Positions 16,276 to 25,143 are shown, counted from the first letter of the stretch. The stretch is DNA of 64,000 nt from an uncultured Acetatifactor sp. (GCA_910579755.1 CAJTVB010000007.1:62001-126000), one strand, 5' to 3'. A program made the numbers and translations. The notes: a model not told the origin generated them from the letters alone.

Positions 16276-16732
16276 CAGAGAGGACTTTGGCCGGCTTCTG
16301 AGGGACAGGGGCCTGAAGGTCACGCGCCAGAGGATGCAGGTACTGGAGGCTGTCGCTTCCCGTCCGGAGGAGCATCTGACTGCCGAGGAAATTTATGAAA
16401 TTGTAAAACTGGGCTGCCCTGAGATCGGGCTGGCTACTGTTTATAGAACCATACAATTGCTCAATGAGCTGCACCTGATCGACCGGATCAACTTTGATGA
16501 TGGGTTTGTGCGTTATGAGATGGGGAGCGTCCAGGACCACGAAAAGCACCATCATCACCATTTGATCTGTATGAAATGCGGTAAGGTGATCTCGTTCCGG
16601 GACGATCTGCTGGAGGAGCTGGAGGCGAGAATCACTGCGGATACCGGATTTTTAGTGGTGGATCATGAGGTTAAGCTTTACGGCTATTGTATAGAATGTG
16701 GAGGAGATTTGATTGAAGAAAAAAGAGAATAA
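16265..16732 (+). CDS. Fur family metal-responsive repressor
   Basis: A 155-residue winged-helix repressor. The DNA-binding domain contains GLKVTRQRMQVLEAV, LTAEEIYE and GLATVYRTIQLLNEL. The dimerisation domain has a His-rich metal site (KHHHHHLICMKCGKVI) and a second CxxC pair near the end (YCIEC), together a structural Zn(Cys)4 site as in PerR and Zur. I cannot tell which metal or peroxide is sensed. It starts inside the DUF1292 gene, and RNase J begins 20 bp before its stop codon, so all are translationally linked. Confidence 0.93.
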   Translation: MTVDREDFGRLLRDRGLKVTRQRMQVLEAVASRPEEHLTAEEIYEIVKLGCPEIGLATVYRTIQLLNELHLIDRINFDDGFVRYEMGSVQDHEKHHHHHLICMKCGKVISFRDDLLEELEARITADTGFLVVDHEVKLYGYCIECGGDLIEEKRE

Positions 16733-18389
16733 TAATGCTTCCAAGCTTAAGATTATCCCCTTGGGAGGTCTGGAGCAAATTGGGCTGAACATTACTGCCT
16801 TCGAGTATGAGGACAGTATTGTTGTGGTAGACTGCGGATTGTCCTTTCCGGCTGACGATATGCTGGGGATTGATCTGGTCATTCCCGATGTCACTTATTT
16901 GAAGGATAATCTGGACAAGGTGAAGGGTTTTGTGATCACCCATGGACATGAGGATCATATAGGAGCGCTGCCCTATGTGCTCCGGGACGTGAATGTTCCG
17001 GTGTACGCCACCAGACTCACCATGGGAATCATTGAAAATAAGCTGAAGGAGCATAACCTGGTAAAAGGTACCAAGCGCAAGGTGGTGAAGTTTGGCCAGT
17101 CCATTAATCTGGGACAATTCAGGGTGGAATTTATCAAGACAAACCATAGTATCGTGGATGCTGCTGCACTGGCGATCTATTCGCCTGCGGGCGTGGTGAT
17201 CCATACAGGGGATTTTAAGGTGGACTATACTCCGGTATACGGTGATGCCATCGATCTTCAGCGGTTTGCCGAGCTGGGGAAGAAGGGTGTTCTGGCGCTG
17301 ATGTGCGATTCTACCAATGCGGAGAGACCCGGTTTCACACCTTCGGAAAAAACCGTGGGCAAGACCTTTGACACCCTGTTTGAGGAACACAAAAATACCA
17401 GAATTTTTGTGGCGACCTTTGCCTCCAATGTGGACCGTGTCCAGCAGATCATTAATACGGCCTACAAATTTGGAAGAAAGGTAGCGGTGGAAGGCCGCAG
17501 TATGGTAAACATTATTGAAACGGCCAGAAATCTGAACTGTATCAGCATACCGGATAATACACTGGTGGAGCTGGATCAAATGAAAAATTATCCTGATGAA
17601 AAGCAGGTGATCATAACCACCGGAAGTCAGGGGGAAAGCATGGCGGCTCTGAGCCGCATGGCCAACAGCATGCATCGCAAGATTACTATCGGACCGGGGG
17701 ACACGGTAATTTTTTCCTCAAATCCCATTCCCGGAAACGAGAAACCGGTGACAAAGATCATTAATGAATTGCTGCGCAAGGGAGCGGACGTGATCTTTCA
17801 GGATGCTCATGTGTCGGGCCACGCCTGCCAGGAGGAGATCAAGCTTCTCTACACATTGATTCATCCCAGGTACTCCATTCCCGTTCATGGAGAGTACAAG
17901 CATTTAAAGGCGCAGGCCAAGATTGCCCAGAGCCTGGGGATCGATAAGGAGAATACCTTTATTCTGTCTTCGGGAGATGTGCTGGAGCTGGATCATGAAA
18001 GCGCCAAAGTGTCGGGCAAGGTACCTGTAGGGACCATTCTGGTGGACGGTCTGGGCGTGGGAGACGTGGGCAACGTGGTGCTCCGTGACCGCCAGCATCT
18101 TGCAGAGGACGGCATTATGGTGGTGGTTATGAGCCTGGAGAGGGCCAGCGGCCAGCTGGTGGCCGGGCCGGATATCGTGTCCCGGGGCTTTGTCTATGTG
18201 AGAGAATCCGACGAGCTGATCGAGGAGGCCAGAAGCACCGTGGACGAGGCAATTCAGAGGTGCCTTGACAGGGGAATCCGTGATTGGGGCAAGCTGAAAA
18301 ATACTACGAAGGATGTTCTCAGCGATTTTGTGTGGAAAAAAACGAAGCGCCGTCCCATGATTCTGCCCATTATTATGGATGTGGATTAA
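16713..18389 (+). CDS. Ribonuclease J
   Basis: RNase J is a metallo-beta-lactamase/beta-CASP ribonuclease with endo- and 5'-3' exonuclease activity, central to mRNA decay in Firmicutes. It has the metal motif HGHEDHIGALPY near residue 75, the beta-CASP domain (CDSTNAERPG, FATFASNVDRVQQI, TGSQGE), PVHGEYKHL and the C-terminal domain. The 558-residue length is typical. The start is TTG at 16713 with GGAGGAG 5 bp upstream, inside the end of the Fur-family gene. J1 and J2 paralogues cannot be separated by eye, so no symbol is given. Confidence 0.95.
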   Translation: MKKKENNNASKLKIIPLGGLEQIGLNITAFEYEDSIVVVDCGLSFPADDMLGIDLVIPDVTYLKDNLDKVKGFVITHGHEDHIGALPYVLRDVNVPVYATRLTMGIIENKLKEHNLVKGTKRKVVKFGQSINLGQFRVEFIKTNHSIVDAAALAIYSPAGVVIHTGDFKVDYTPVYGDAIDLQRFAELGKKGVLALMCDSTNAERPGFTPSEKTVGKTFDTLFEEHKNTRIFVATFASNVDRVQQIINTAYKFGRKVAVEGRSMVNIIETARNLNCISIPDNTLVELDQMKNYPDEKQVIITTGSQGESMAALSRMANSMHRKITIGPGDTVIFSSNPIPGNEKPVTKIINELLRKGADVIFQDAHVSGHACQEEIKLLYTLIHPRYSIPVHGEYKHLKAQAKIAQSLGIDKENTFILSSGDVLELDHESAKVSGKVPVGTILVDGLGVGDVGNVVLRDRQHLAEDGIMVVVMSLERASGQLVAGPDIVSRGFVYVRESDELIEEARSTVDEAIQRCLDRGIRDWGKLKNTTKDVLSDFVWKKTKRRPMILPIIMDVD

Positions 18390-18440
18390 GCAGTACATGT
18401 CAAGGATTGTACTCTGCATTCAGGAGTATGGAGGTATGAT

Positions 18441-18761
18441 ATGAATAATCTGGATCAGGATACCGATAAATTTATTGAGACCATTCTGTCTACAGAGGAA
18501 TACAAAAATTATGTGCAGGAATTGGAGAAGGTAAAGCAGTATCCGGAACTGAAAGCGCAGATCGATGATTACCGTAAGCGAAATTATGAATTTCAGATGA
18601 ATATGGATAGTGATTTTGGCAGACTGAATATGTTTGAAAAGGAATACGAGGATTTCCGGGACAGTCCCCTGGTAGGAGATTTTCTGGCAGCCGAGCTGGG
18701 GCTGTGCAGGATGGTGCAGGATATTTATATGCGTATTGTTGAAGCGTTGCAGTTTGAGTAA
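18441..18761 (+). CDS. YlbF/YmcA family regulator
   Basis: A 106-residue, almost wholly helical protein matching the YlbF/YmcA family (DTDKFIETILSTEEYKNYV, LVGDFLAAELGLCRMVQDIY). In Bacillus, YlbF, YmcA and YaaT form the Y-complex that helps direct RNase Y and mRNA maturation and affects sporulation and competence. Its place right after RNase J suggests an RNA-decay role, which is inference. The ATG follows a GGAGGT ribosome site. Confidence 0.85.
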   Translation: MNNLDQDTDKFIETILSTEEYKNYVQELEKVKQYPELKAQIDDYRKRNYEFQMNMDSDFGRLNMFEKEYEDFRDSPLVGDFLAAELGLCRMVQDIYMRIVEALQFE

Positions 18762-18828
18762 TAGGTTCAGCAGGCGGATATACCGGGCAGGAGAGCCCGG
18801 AAGGACGTCTGGACAGAGGAGTACACAT

Positions 18829-19224
18829 ATGAAAGCATGGAATATCGTAAGCGCTGTGGTGGGTGCTATTATCAGAGCGGCAGTAGCTATAGCAGTGGTT
18901 TATCTGATCTATCGGGGAGCTGTTATTTGCTATGATTACGGTTATCGTATCTTTACGGAGCCGGCAATTTCCTCCGGGGAGGGAAGGACGGTGACAGTGG
19001 CTGTCACAGAAGAAATGTCCGCCTCGGATATCGGGACTCTTTTGGAGAACAAGGGTCTGATACGGGATAAATATCTGTTTGTGCTGCAGTATTATCTGTC
19101 CGAATACAGAAAGGACGTAAAGCCTGGAGTTTTTGAGCTGAGCACCAGTATGACGGCAGAAGACATGATGAAGGTGATGGCTTCGGCTGCAGAAGAGGAT
19201 GAAACCGGTCAGACAGAGCAGTAG
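18829..19224 (+). CDS. Short MltG/YceG-like membrane protein without the catalytic domain
   Basis: A 131-residue protein with one N-terminal membrane helix (IVSAVVGAIIRAAVAIAVVYLIY) and an outward domain (TVTVAVTEEMSASDIGTLLENKGLI, then RKDVKPGVFELSTSMTAEDMMKVM). This matches the N-terminal LysM-like part of MltG, which terminates glycan strands. Full MltG is about 330-380 residues; the lytic domain with its catalytic Glu is absent, and no frameshifted remainder follows, since the next gene starts 27 bp on. It sits where Bacillus has yrrL (mltG), before yrrM, so it is orthologous in position but cannot be a transglycosylase. Confidence 0.78.
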   Translation: MKAWNIVSAVVGAIIRAAVAIAVVYLIYRGAVICYDYGYRIFTEPAISSGEGRTVTVAVTEEMSASDIGTLLENKGLIRDKYLFVLQYYLSEYRKDVKPGVFELSTSMTAEDMMKVMASAAEEDETGQTEQ

Positions 19225-19250
19225 AGGCCGGAAAACCGGCGGGAGTATTT

Positions 19251-19910
19251 ATGGTCATTGATGAAAGAATGGCATCCTTTATCGATTCCTTTGACAGAGG
19301 CAATTCTCCTTTTTTGGACGAGATAGAAAAAAATGCGCTGGAGGCACAGGTTCCTGTGATCCGCAGGCCCATGCAGAGCCTGTTGAAATTTCTGCTGACG
19401 CTTTTAAAGCCGAAAAGCATCCTTGAGATCGGGACTGCTGTCGGCTTTTCTGCGTTGCTGATGAGCGAGTATGGGCCGGAGGGGTGCCGCATCACCACCA
19501 TCGAAAAGTATGAGAAACGGATTCCTGTGGCCAGAGAAAATTTTCGAAGGGCGGGAAGAGAAGGGCAGATCACTCTTTTGGAAGGAGACGCTTCAGACAT
19601 TCTGGGACAGCTGGAAGGAAGCTGGGATCTGATTTTTATGGATGCGGCCAAGGGGCAGTATATTCATTTTCTGCCGGATACCCTGCGGCTTCTGGCGCCG
19701 GGAGGGATGCTGGTCAGCGATAATGTACTACAGGACGGGGATATCATAGAATCCCGTTTTGCCGTGGCCAGGAGAAACCGCACCATACATGCCAGGATGA
19801 GGGAGTATTTGTTTGAACTGACACACTGTTCCGGTCTGGAGACGGTGATTCTTCCCGTGGGGGATGGTGTGACGCTGAGTGTAAAGAGGGAAGAGCATTG
19901 TGAAAATTAA
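19251..19910 (+). CDS. trmR: Class I SAM methyltransferase, probable tRNA 5-hydroxyuridine methyltransferase TrmR
   Basis: A 219-residue O-methyltransferase of the YrrM/TrmR group. Motif I is ILEIGTAVGFSALLM; the metal/substrate region is LIFMDAAKGQY; SDNVLQDG follows. In Bacillus, TrmR methylates ho5U34 to mo5U34 in tRNA, and its neighbours YrrN/YrrO (U32 peptidases, TrhP) make the ho5U. The next gene here is a U32 peptidase, so the pair forms a complete mo5U module by context. The specific tRNA role is inferred from synteny. Confidence 0.85.
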   Translation: MVIDERMASFIDSFDRGNSPFLDEIEKNALEAQVPVIRRPMQSLLKFLLTLLKPKSILEIGTAVGFSALLMSEYGPEGCRITTIEKYEKRIPVARENFRRAGREGQITLLEGDASDILGQLEGSWDLIFMDAAKGQYIHFLPDTLRLLAPGGMLVSDNVLQDGDIIESRFAVARRNRTIHARMREYLFELTHCSGLETVILPVGDGVTLSVKREEHCEN

Positions 19911-19967
19911 TCCTGTCAAATCAGCAGTGCTGAATTAAAGCATTCTGTCAGGAAGATAAGGTAAAAC

Positions 19968-21215
19968 ATGATGACAAAGAGACAAAAACCGGAGCTGTTG
20001 ATTCCCGCCGGCAGCCTTGAGGTGCTGAAAACGGCGGTGATCTTCGGAGCGGATGCGGTGTATATCGGCGGAGAGGCCTTCGGGCTTCGGGCCAAGGCAA
20101 AAAATTTTTCCCCGGAGGAAATGGCAGAGGGCATTGCTTTTGCCCATGCCCGGGGAGTAAAGGTATATGTGACGGCCAACATTCTGGCCCACAACAGTGA
20201 TCTGGAGGCGGCCAGAGCCTATTTTCGGGAGCTGCGGGACATGAAGCCAGAGCGCTGCGACGCTCTGATCATTTCCGACCCGGGTATGTTTACCCTGGCC
20301 AGGGAGATATGGCCTGAGGCCGAAATCCATATCTCCACCCAGGCCAATAACACAAACTATCGGACATATCTTTTCTGGCATGGACTGGGAGCGAAGCGAG
20401 TGGTGGCGGCCCGGGAACTGTCTCTGGAAGAGATCCGGCAGATCCGGAAAGCCATTCCCGCGGAAATGGAGATCGAATGCTTTGTCCATGGATCCATGTG
20501 TATTTCCTATTCCGGGCGGTGCCTGCTGAGCAATTATTTTACGGGCAGGGATGCCAACCATGGGGCCTGCACTCACCCCTGCCGATGGAGATATGCGGTG
20601 GTGGAGGAGACAAGGCCTGGAGAATATATGCCGGTCTATGAAAACGAGAGAGGAACCTTTCTTTTTAATTCCAGGGATTTATGTATGGTAGAGCATATTC
20701 CCGAGCTGGTACAGGCTGGGATAGACAGTCTGAAGGTAGAGGGGCGGATGAAGACGGCGCTTTATGCAGCGGCGGTTACCAGAACCTACCGGAGAGCCAT
20801 CGACGATTATTTTTCATCGGAAGATCTCTATCAGGCGCATATGAACTGGTACCGGGAAGAGATTGCCAAGTGTACCTATCGGCAGTACAGCACGGGTTTC
20901 TTTTTTGGAAAACCCGATGAAAATAATCAAATTTATGACAATAGTACCTATGTGAATGAATATATATATTTGGGCACGGTGGAGGAAATACAGGCAGGAC
21001 GCATCCGGATCAGGCAGCGCAACAAGTTTTTTGCAGGAGAAGAAATCGAGGTTATGAGACCGAACGGGGAAAACGGCGCAGCTTTTGTAAAAGCCATGTA
21101 TAATGAAGCCGGCGAAGCCATAGACAGCTGTCCTCACGCCGGGCAGACCGTATGGCTGGAGCTTTCCAGTCAGGCAGGGAAATATGATTTACTGCGGAAA
21201 AAGGGAACAAGATAA
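19968..21215 (+). CDS. Peptidase U32 family protein, probable tRNA U34 hydroxylation protein (TrhP-like)
   Basis: A 415-residue U32 protein. The family signature ECFVHGSMCISYSGRCLLS and the following cysteines (GACTHPCRW) would ligate an iron-sulfur cluster, and the C-terminal part resembles the U32 beta-barrel. U32 proteins of the TrhP type use prephenate for 5-hydroxylation of tRNA U34; true protease activity is doubtful. Bacillus has two adjacent paralogues (YrrN and YrrO), but only one is present here. Start ATG-ATG at 19968 has a weak ribosome site. Confidence 0.87.
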   Translation: MMTKRQKPELLIPAGSLEVLKTAVIFGADAVYIGGEAFGLRAKAKNFSPEEMAEGIAFAHARGVKVYVTANILAHNSDLEAARAYFRELRDMKPERCDALIISDPGMFTLAREIWPEAEIHISTQANNTNYRTYLFWHGLGAKRVVAARELSLEEIRQIRKAIPAEMEIECFVHGSMCISYSGRCLLSNYFTGRDANHGACTHPCRWRYAVVEETRPGEYMPVYENERGTFLFNSRDLCMVEHIPELVQAGIDSLKVEGRMKTALYAAAVTRTYRRAIDDYFSSEDLYQAHMNWYREEIAKCTYRQYSTGFFFGKPDENNQIYDNSTYVNEYIYLGTVEEIQAGRIRIRQRNKFFAGEEIEVMRPNGENGAAFVKAMYNEAGEAIDSCPHAGQTVWLELSSQAGKYDLLRKKGTR

Positions 21216-21364
21216 AAAGGAACAAGACAAAAAGAATCAAGATAAAAAAATCAGGATACAATGAATTTAGATAAACGAGATTAAGATGCGAGAGATCAAG
21301 ATATAAGAGATTAAGAGAAAAGGAATTATGCGAAAAGAGATCAAGGGAAGAAGGGATTAGGAGC
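21216..21364 (+). repeat. Purine-rich degenerate repeat tract
   Basis: About 145 bp after the U32 stop consist almost entirely of A/G-rich, loosely repeated words such as AAGATAAAAA, GAGATTAAGA and GAGATCAAGA with roughly 9-15 bp periodicity. It ends at the ribosome site of the following gene. No open frame, terminator or promoter is convincing here. It looks like decayed tandem duplication by slippage. Confidence 0.5.
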
Positions 21365-22534
21365 ATGGATAAATTGTGCAGACAGAACAAGGTTCCACGG
21401 ATTTTCATACATATATTGACGGCAGTATACGGTCTTGCCTGCCTGTGGCTTTACTACAGGCAGTCTGTAGCGGATTTGTCCGGCTCCGGTCCTCTGCCTT
21501 ATCAGTCGGATCTGCCCCTGCATATCAGCATGGTGGTTCAGGATGGATGGTATTACAGCTTTACGGCATATGCCTACAAGGCGTTGTATGTGCTCTTTGG
21601 AGGAGGGACCTTTGGGATCGCACTTTTGCTGGCGGCGGCTTCCACAGCCACTGTGTATGCCACGGAGGGGCTGGTTTGTTTTTTAGGAGACAAAAGAAAA
21701 AAGACTTGGGGTACACTTTTGCTGGCTCTGAGCCTGAACCTGGTAATGCCGGTATATGTGAGCTCGGTGGGAGAGCTTCGGTATGTGAGTTATCAGTCCG
21801 CCAATATCTGGCATAATTCCACTTATATCTGTATGCGTCTGGCGGCATTGGTAACCTTGATCTGCTATTTCAGGCTGGAGAAAAGGTACAGGGAGGGACT
21901 GACTTGGAAGGAATGGACGGTTTTTGCCCTGCTTAACATCATATGCACCGGCATCAAGCCCAGCTTTCTGTTGGCATTTTCTCCTGTGATGGGAATTGCT
22001 CTTTTGGTGGATTTAATTCGCAGGGTGCCTCTGAGGCGGATCCTGGCGTTTGGCTCTGCCCTGCTTCCCAGCGGGCTTGTGATTCTCTGGCAAAATTCGG
22101 TTTTGTTTGGGGAATCCACTGGCAACGGCATCAGCTTCCGGCCATGGTATACCTTTTCTCTCCATGCAGCAGTTCCCAAGGCTGCGGTGGTCTGTTCTGT
22201 ACTTTTTTGCGGACTGACGATTCTGGCCACCTGGAAAAGAGCGGTTAGAGAAAAGACATATGGGTTTGTAATCGGAATGACGGCACTGGGATTCCTGGAG
22301 GCCTTGTGCCTGGCAGAAAGCGGGACCCGGTCAGTGGACGGCAATTTTCTATGGGGCTACAGTTTTTGCCTGTCCGTGCTGTTTACGATATGCGCTGTCA
22401 AGTGGCTGGAGATGGGGGGGGAGAAGTGGAAGCGGCTTGTGAAGGCCGCGCTGGGACTGGTCTACGCTTGGCATTTGTACTGCGGGATTTATTTCTTCGT
22501 GCGCCTTGTGGGAGGAGCCAGCTTTTGGATGTGA
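21365..22534 (+). CDS. Polytopic membrane protein of unknown function
   Basis: A 389-residue protein with about 9-10 hydrophobic segments separated by short basic loops, and no soluble domain. The overall plan (a charged segment after the first helix, DLPLHISMVVQDGWYYS; aromatic-rich loops) resembles GT-C-type glycosyltransferases or polymer synthases, but I see no decisive motif. It is preceded by a purine-rich repeat tract and followed by a copy of the ACGTGTGAAC-GTAACA repeat and the glnN promoter, so it is probably transcribed alone. No function is assigned. Confidence 0.7.
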   Translation: MDKLCRQNKVPRIFIHILTAVYGLACLWLYYRQSVADLSGSGPLPYQSDLPLHISMVVQDGWYYSFTAYAYKALYVLFGGGTFGIALLLAAASTATVYATEGLVCFLGDKRKKTWGTLLLALSLNLVMPVYVSSVGELRYVSYQSANIWHNSTYICMRLAALVTLICYFRLEKRYREGLTWKEWTVFALLNIICTGIKPSFLLAFSPVMGIALLVDLIRRVPLRRILAFGSALLPSGLVILWQNSVLFGESTGNGISFRPWYTFSLHAAVPKAAVVCSVLFCGLTILATWKRAVREKTYGFVIGMTALGFLEALCLAESGTRSVDGNFLWGYSFCLSVLFTICAVKWLEMGGEKWKRLVKAALGLVYAWHLYCGIYFFVRLVGGASFWM

Positions 22535-22550
22535 CGTGTGAACTGTAACA
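22534..22550 (+). repeat. 17-bp repeat shared with the mtaB upstream element
   Basis: ACGTGTGAACTGTAACA at 22534-22550 differs by one base from 13725-13741. It overlaps the stop codon of the upstream gene. Confidence 0.45.
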
Positions 22551-22587
22551 TACAATTTATAGAAACATAAAAAATTTTAATTGGGTA

Positions 22588-22616
22588 TTGCATTTTTCTG
22601 AAAAGTAGAGTATGTT
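22588..22616 (+). promoter_or_regulatory. Promoter of glnN
   Basis: TTGCAT at 22588-22593 and TATGTT at 22611-22616 with a 17-bp spacer. Transcription would start near 22623, immediately before a folded leader. Confidence 0.65.
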
Positions 22617-22628
22617 ATAAAAAACGAA

Positions 22629-22712
22629 GCGGCGACAGGTGCCGCATCTGCACAAGGGTATCAGCGGGCAAAGATGTTCCATAAGTAACGGGGTTACTTT
22701 GGGACGTTTTTT
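22629..22712 (+). promoter_or_regulatory. Probable transcription attenuator in the glnN leader
   Basis: The leader contains a 5-bp GC stem (22629-22633 with 22641-22645, loop GACAGGT), then a weaker hairpin around 22649-22665 whose loop contains ACAAGG. After these comes a strong terminator: AAGATGTTCC (22671-22680) pairs through all 10 positions, counting G-U, with GGGACGTTTT (22701-22710), enclosing an inner 7-bp hairpin, and TTTTTT follows at 22707-22712. A terminator between promoter and gene implies regulated readthrough. Two hairpins with similar ACA(A)GG loops before a terminator recall ANTAR-protein antitermination sites, but the loops do not fit that consensus exactly. Confidence 0.6.
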
Positions 22713-22741
22713 GTATGTGCGAAGGAAAAGGGAGGATAAAA

Positions 22742-24853
22742 ATGAGCGAAGTGCTGAATGTGGAGGAGATTTTTGCCAGCAAGGTCTTTACTTTGGGCAA
22801 GATGAAGGAACGACTGCCCAGGAACGTGTACAAAGAGGTGAAGAAGGTTATGGACCAGGGCGGCGAGTTGTCCCTGGCGGCGGCAGATGTAGTGGCTAAG
22901 GCCATGAAGGACTGGGCAGTGGAAAACGGCGCCACCCATTATACCCATTGGTTTCAGCCGTTGACGGGCATTACGGCCGAAAAGCATGACGCTTTTGTCA
23001 CCCACCCCGACGAGGAGGGAAGGATGCTCATGGAGTTTTCCGGAAAGGAGCTGATTAAGGGAGAGCCGGATGCGTCTTCATTTCCCTCGGGAGGACTTCG
23101 GGCAACCTTTGAGGCCAGAGGCTATACTGCCTGGGACATTACTTCTCCCGCGTTTCTGAAGGAAGATGCAACGGGAGTAATACTGTGTGTGCCTACGGCG
23201 TTCTGTTCCTATACCGGAGAGGCTTTGGATAAGAAAACACCTCTGCTTCGTTCCATGGAAGCCGTAAGCCAGCAGGCGCTCCGGATCGTGCGGCTTTTCG
23301 GAAATACAGAGGCAACTAAGGTGGTGGCCAGCGTGGGACCGGAACAGGAATATTTTCTGGTGGATAGGGAGAAATATTTGCAGAGAGAGGACTTGATCTT
23401 TGCCGGGCGCACGTTGTTTGGCGCTCCCGCTCCCAAGGGACAGGAACTGGAGGATCACTATTTTGGGGCGATCCGGGAGCGGATCGGCGCGTACATGAAG
23501 GATCTGAATGTAGAATTGTGGAAGCTGGGTGTGACTGCCAAGACCCAGCACAATGAAGTGGCTCCGGCCCAGCATGAGCTGGCACCGATCTATGAGACGG
23601 CCAATATTGCCGTGGATCATAATCAGCTGGTAATGGAGACCATGAAAAAGGTTGCGGGACGCCATGGCCTGACCTGCCTTCTCCACGAGAAGCCTTTCGC
23701 GGGAGTGAACGGCTCCGGCAAGCATAACAACTGGTCTCTGGGAACCGACGATGGGGTGAACCTGCTGGATCCCGGCGATACCCCCAACGAAAACATTCAG
23801 TTCCTTCTGGTGCTGGCCTGCATTATAAAGGCTGTAGACACGCATGCGGATCTGTTGCGGCAGAGCGCCGCGGATGTGGGAAATGATCACAGGCTTGGGG
23901 CCAATGAGGCGCCGCCTGCCATTATATCCATGTTTTTGGGCGAACAGCTGGAGGATGTGGTTCGACAGCTGGTGGAGACCGGGGAAGCGGCTCATTCCAT
24001 TCAGGGAGGAAAGCTGATGACCGGCGTGTCCACCCTGCCGGATTTGGATAAGGATGCCACGGATCGGAACAGAACCTCGCCGTTTGCCTTTACCGGCAAT
24101 AAATTTGAATTCCGTATGGTGGGAAGCTCTGATTCTATTGCCAGTCCCAATACTATACTGAATGCCATTGTGGCAGAAGCCTTCTGCGAGGCAGCTGACC
24201 TTCTGGAGAAGGCGGAGGACTTGGATATAGCGGTTCATGATCTGATTAAGGAGTATATGACCAGGCACCAGAGAATTATTTTTAACGGCGACGGGTATGC
24301 GGACGAATGGGTCCGGGAGGCGGAGAGACGCGGACTTCCCAACATCAAATCCATGGTGGAGGCGGCGTCTGCGCTTACCACGGATAAATCCATCCGGCTT
24401 TTTGAGAAATTCGGCATCTTCACCAAAGTGGAACTGGAGTCCCGGGAGGAGATCATCTATGAGACCTACGCAAAGACCATAAACATAGAAGCGCTGACTA
24501 TGATCGATATGGCCGGCAGAAAATATATTCCTGCAGTGGTAAAATACAGCAAAGCGCTGGCGGACACAGTGATCGCCGTGAGAGATGCAGGGGCGGACGC
24601 TTCGGTGCAGACTCAGCTGCTGAATGCGGTCAGCGGGAAGCTGGCCCAGGCAAAGAACGCCCTGAACCGGCTGGAAACGGTGACAGCCCAGGCATCGGCT
24701 ATGAAGGATGTAAAAGCCCAGGCGTTCTTCTATAAGGATTCGGTCAAGAGCGCCATGGATGAGCTCCGGGCTCCTGTGGATCAGCTGGAAATGATGGTGG
24801 ATAAGGAGATGTGGCCGGTGCCCACCTACGGTGAACTGACCTTTGAGGTTTAG
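22742..24853 (+). CDS. glnN: Glutamine synthetase type III (GlnN)
   Basis: GSIII makes glutamine from glutamate, ammonia and ATP. The length of 703 residues separates it from GSI (about 450). GSIII features are the N-terminal FASKVFTLGKMKERLP, the HYTHWFQPLTG region, the catalytic segments GPEQEYFLVD, TAKTQHNEVAPAQHELAPIY and FAGVNGSGKHNNWSLG, and the long C-terminal helical domain. ATG 22742 has GGGAGG upstream. It stands alone, behind a leader terminator, with a long hairpin after the stop. Confidence 0.97.
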   Translation: MSEVLNVEEIFASKVFTLGKMKERLPRNVYKEVKKVMDQGGELSLAAADVVAKAMKDWAVENGATHYTHWFQPLTGITAEKHDAFVTHPDEEGRMLMEFSGKELIKGEPDASSFPSGGLRATFEARGYTAWDITSPAFLKEDATGVILCVPTAFCSYTGEALDKKTPLLRSMEAVSQQALRIVRLFGNTEATKVVASVGPEQEYFLVDREKYLQREDLIFAGRTLFGAPAPKGQELEDHYFGAIRERIGAYMKDLNVELWKLGVTAKTQHNEVAPAQHELAPIYETANIAVDHNQLVMETMKKVAGRHGLTCLLHEKPFAGVNGSGKHNNWSLGTDDGVNLLDPGDTPNENIQFLLVLACIIKAVDTHADLLRQSAADVGNDHRLGANEAPPAIISMFLGEQLEDVVRQLVETGEAAHSIQGGKLMTGVSTLPDLDKDATDRNRTSPFAFTGNKFEFRMVGSSDSIASPNTILNAIVAEAFCEAADLLEKAEDLDIAVHDLIKEYMTRHQRIIFNGDGYADEWVREAERRGLPNIKSMVEAASALTTDKSIRLFEKFGIFTKVELESREEIIYETYAKTINIEALTMIDMAGRKYIPAVVKYSKALADTVIAVRDAGADASVQTQLLNAVSGKLAQAKNALNRLETVTAQASAMKDVKAQAFFYKDSVKSAMDELRAPVDQLEMMVDKEMWPVPTYGELTFEV

Positions 24854-24872
24854 ATAAGCATACTGCGCCAGG

Positions 24873-24908
24873 GTCAACAACCTCGCTGATTGCAGCGGGG
24901 CTGTTGAC
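24873..24908 (+). terminator. Hairpin after glnN (possible terminator without T-run)
   Basis: GTCAACA...CGCTG and CAGCG...TGTTGAC pair over 16 positions with two G-U or mismatch steps around an ATTG loop. The following sequence is not T-rich, so it may act as an mRNA 3' stabiliser or a Rho-type end rather than a standard terminator. Confidence 0.55.
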
Positions 24909-24957
24909 TTGATGAGCGGAGCTGTTGCAAAGAAGAAAATAAAAGTTGAAAAAGGGG

Positions 24958-24986
24958 TTGACAATTGCACGGAATTTATGTAAAAT
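24958..24986 (+). promoter_or_regulatory. Promoter of the tRNA-Phe/tRNA-Gly pair
   Basis: TTGACA at 24958-24963 and TAAAAT at 24981-24986 with a 17-bp spacer, 34 bp before tRNA-Phe. Confidence 0.85.
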
Positions 24987-25020
24987 ACATTATGTTGTGA
25001 CGCAGGGATATACACTGCAG

Positions 25021-25093
<73 letters not shown>

Positions 25094-25143
25094 TTTGATA
25101 AGATGCTGTATGGAGCACGGAATGGATGATATAATATTTACAT

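Noticed and set aside
22620..22715. T-box, TPP, SAM or lysine riboswitch in the glnN leader or elsewhere
   Set aside because: No T-box GGTGGNACCGCG motif nor other conserved riboswitch core could be found before glnN, thiI, the trans-sulfuration gene or dapF.
23078..25015. A 645-codon open frame on the minus strand opposite glnN
   Set aside because: It is the antisense shadow of a strongly conserved gene, a by-product of codon bias. It has no ribosome site or family-like motif.
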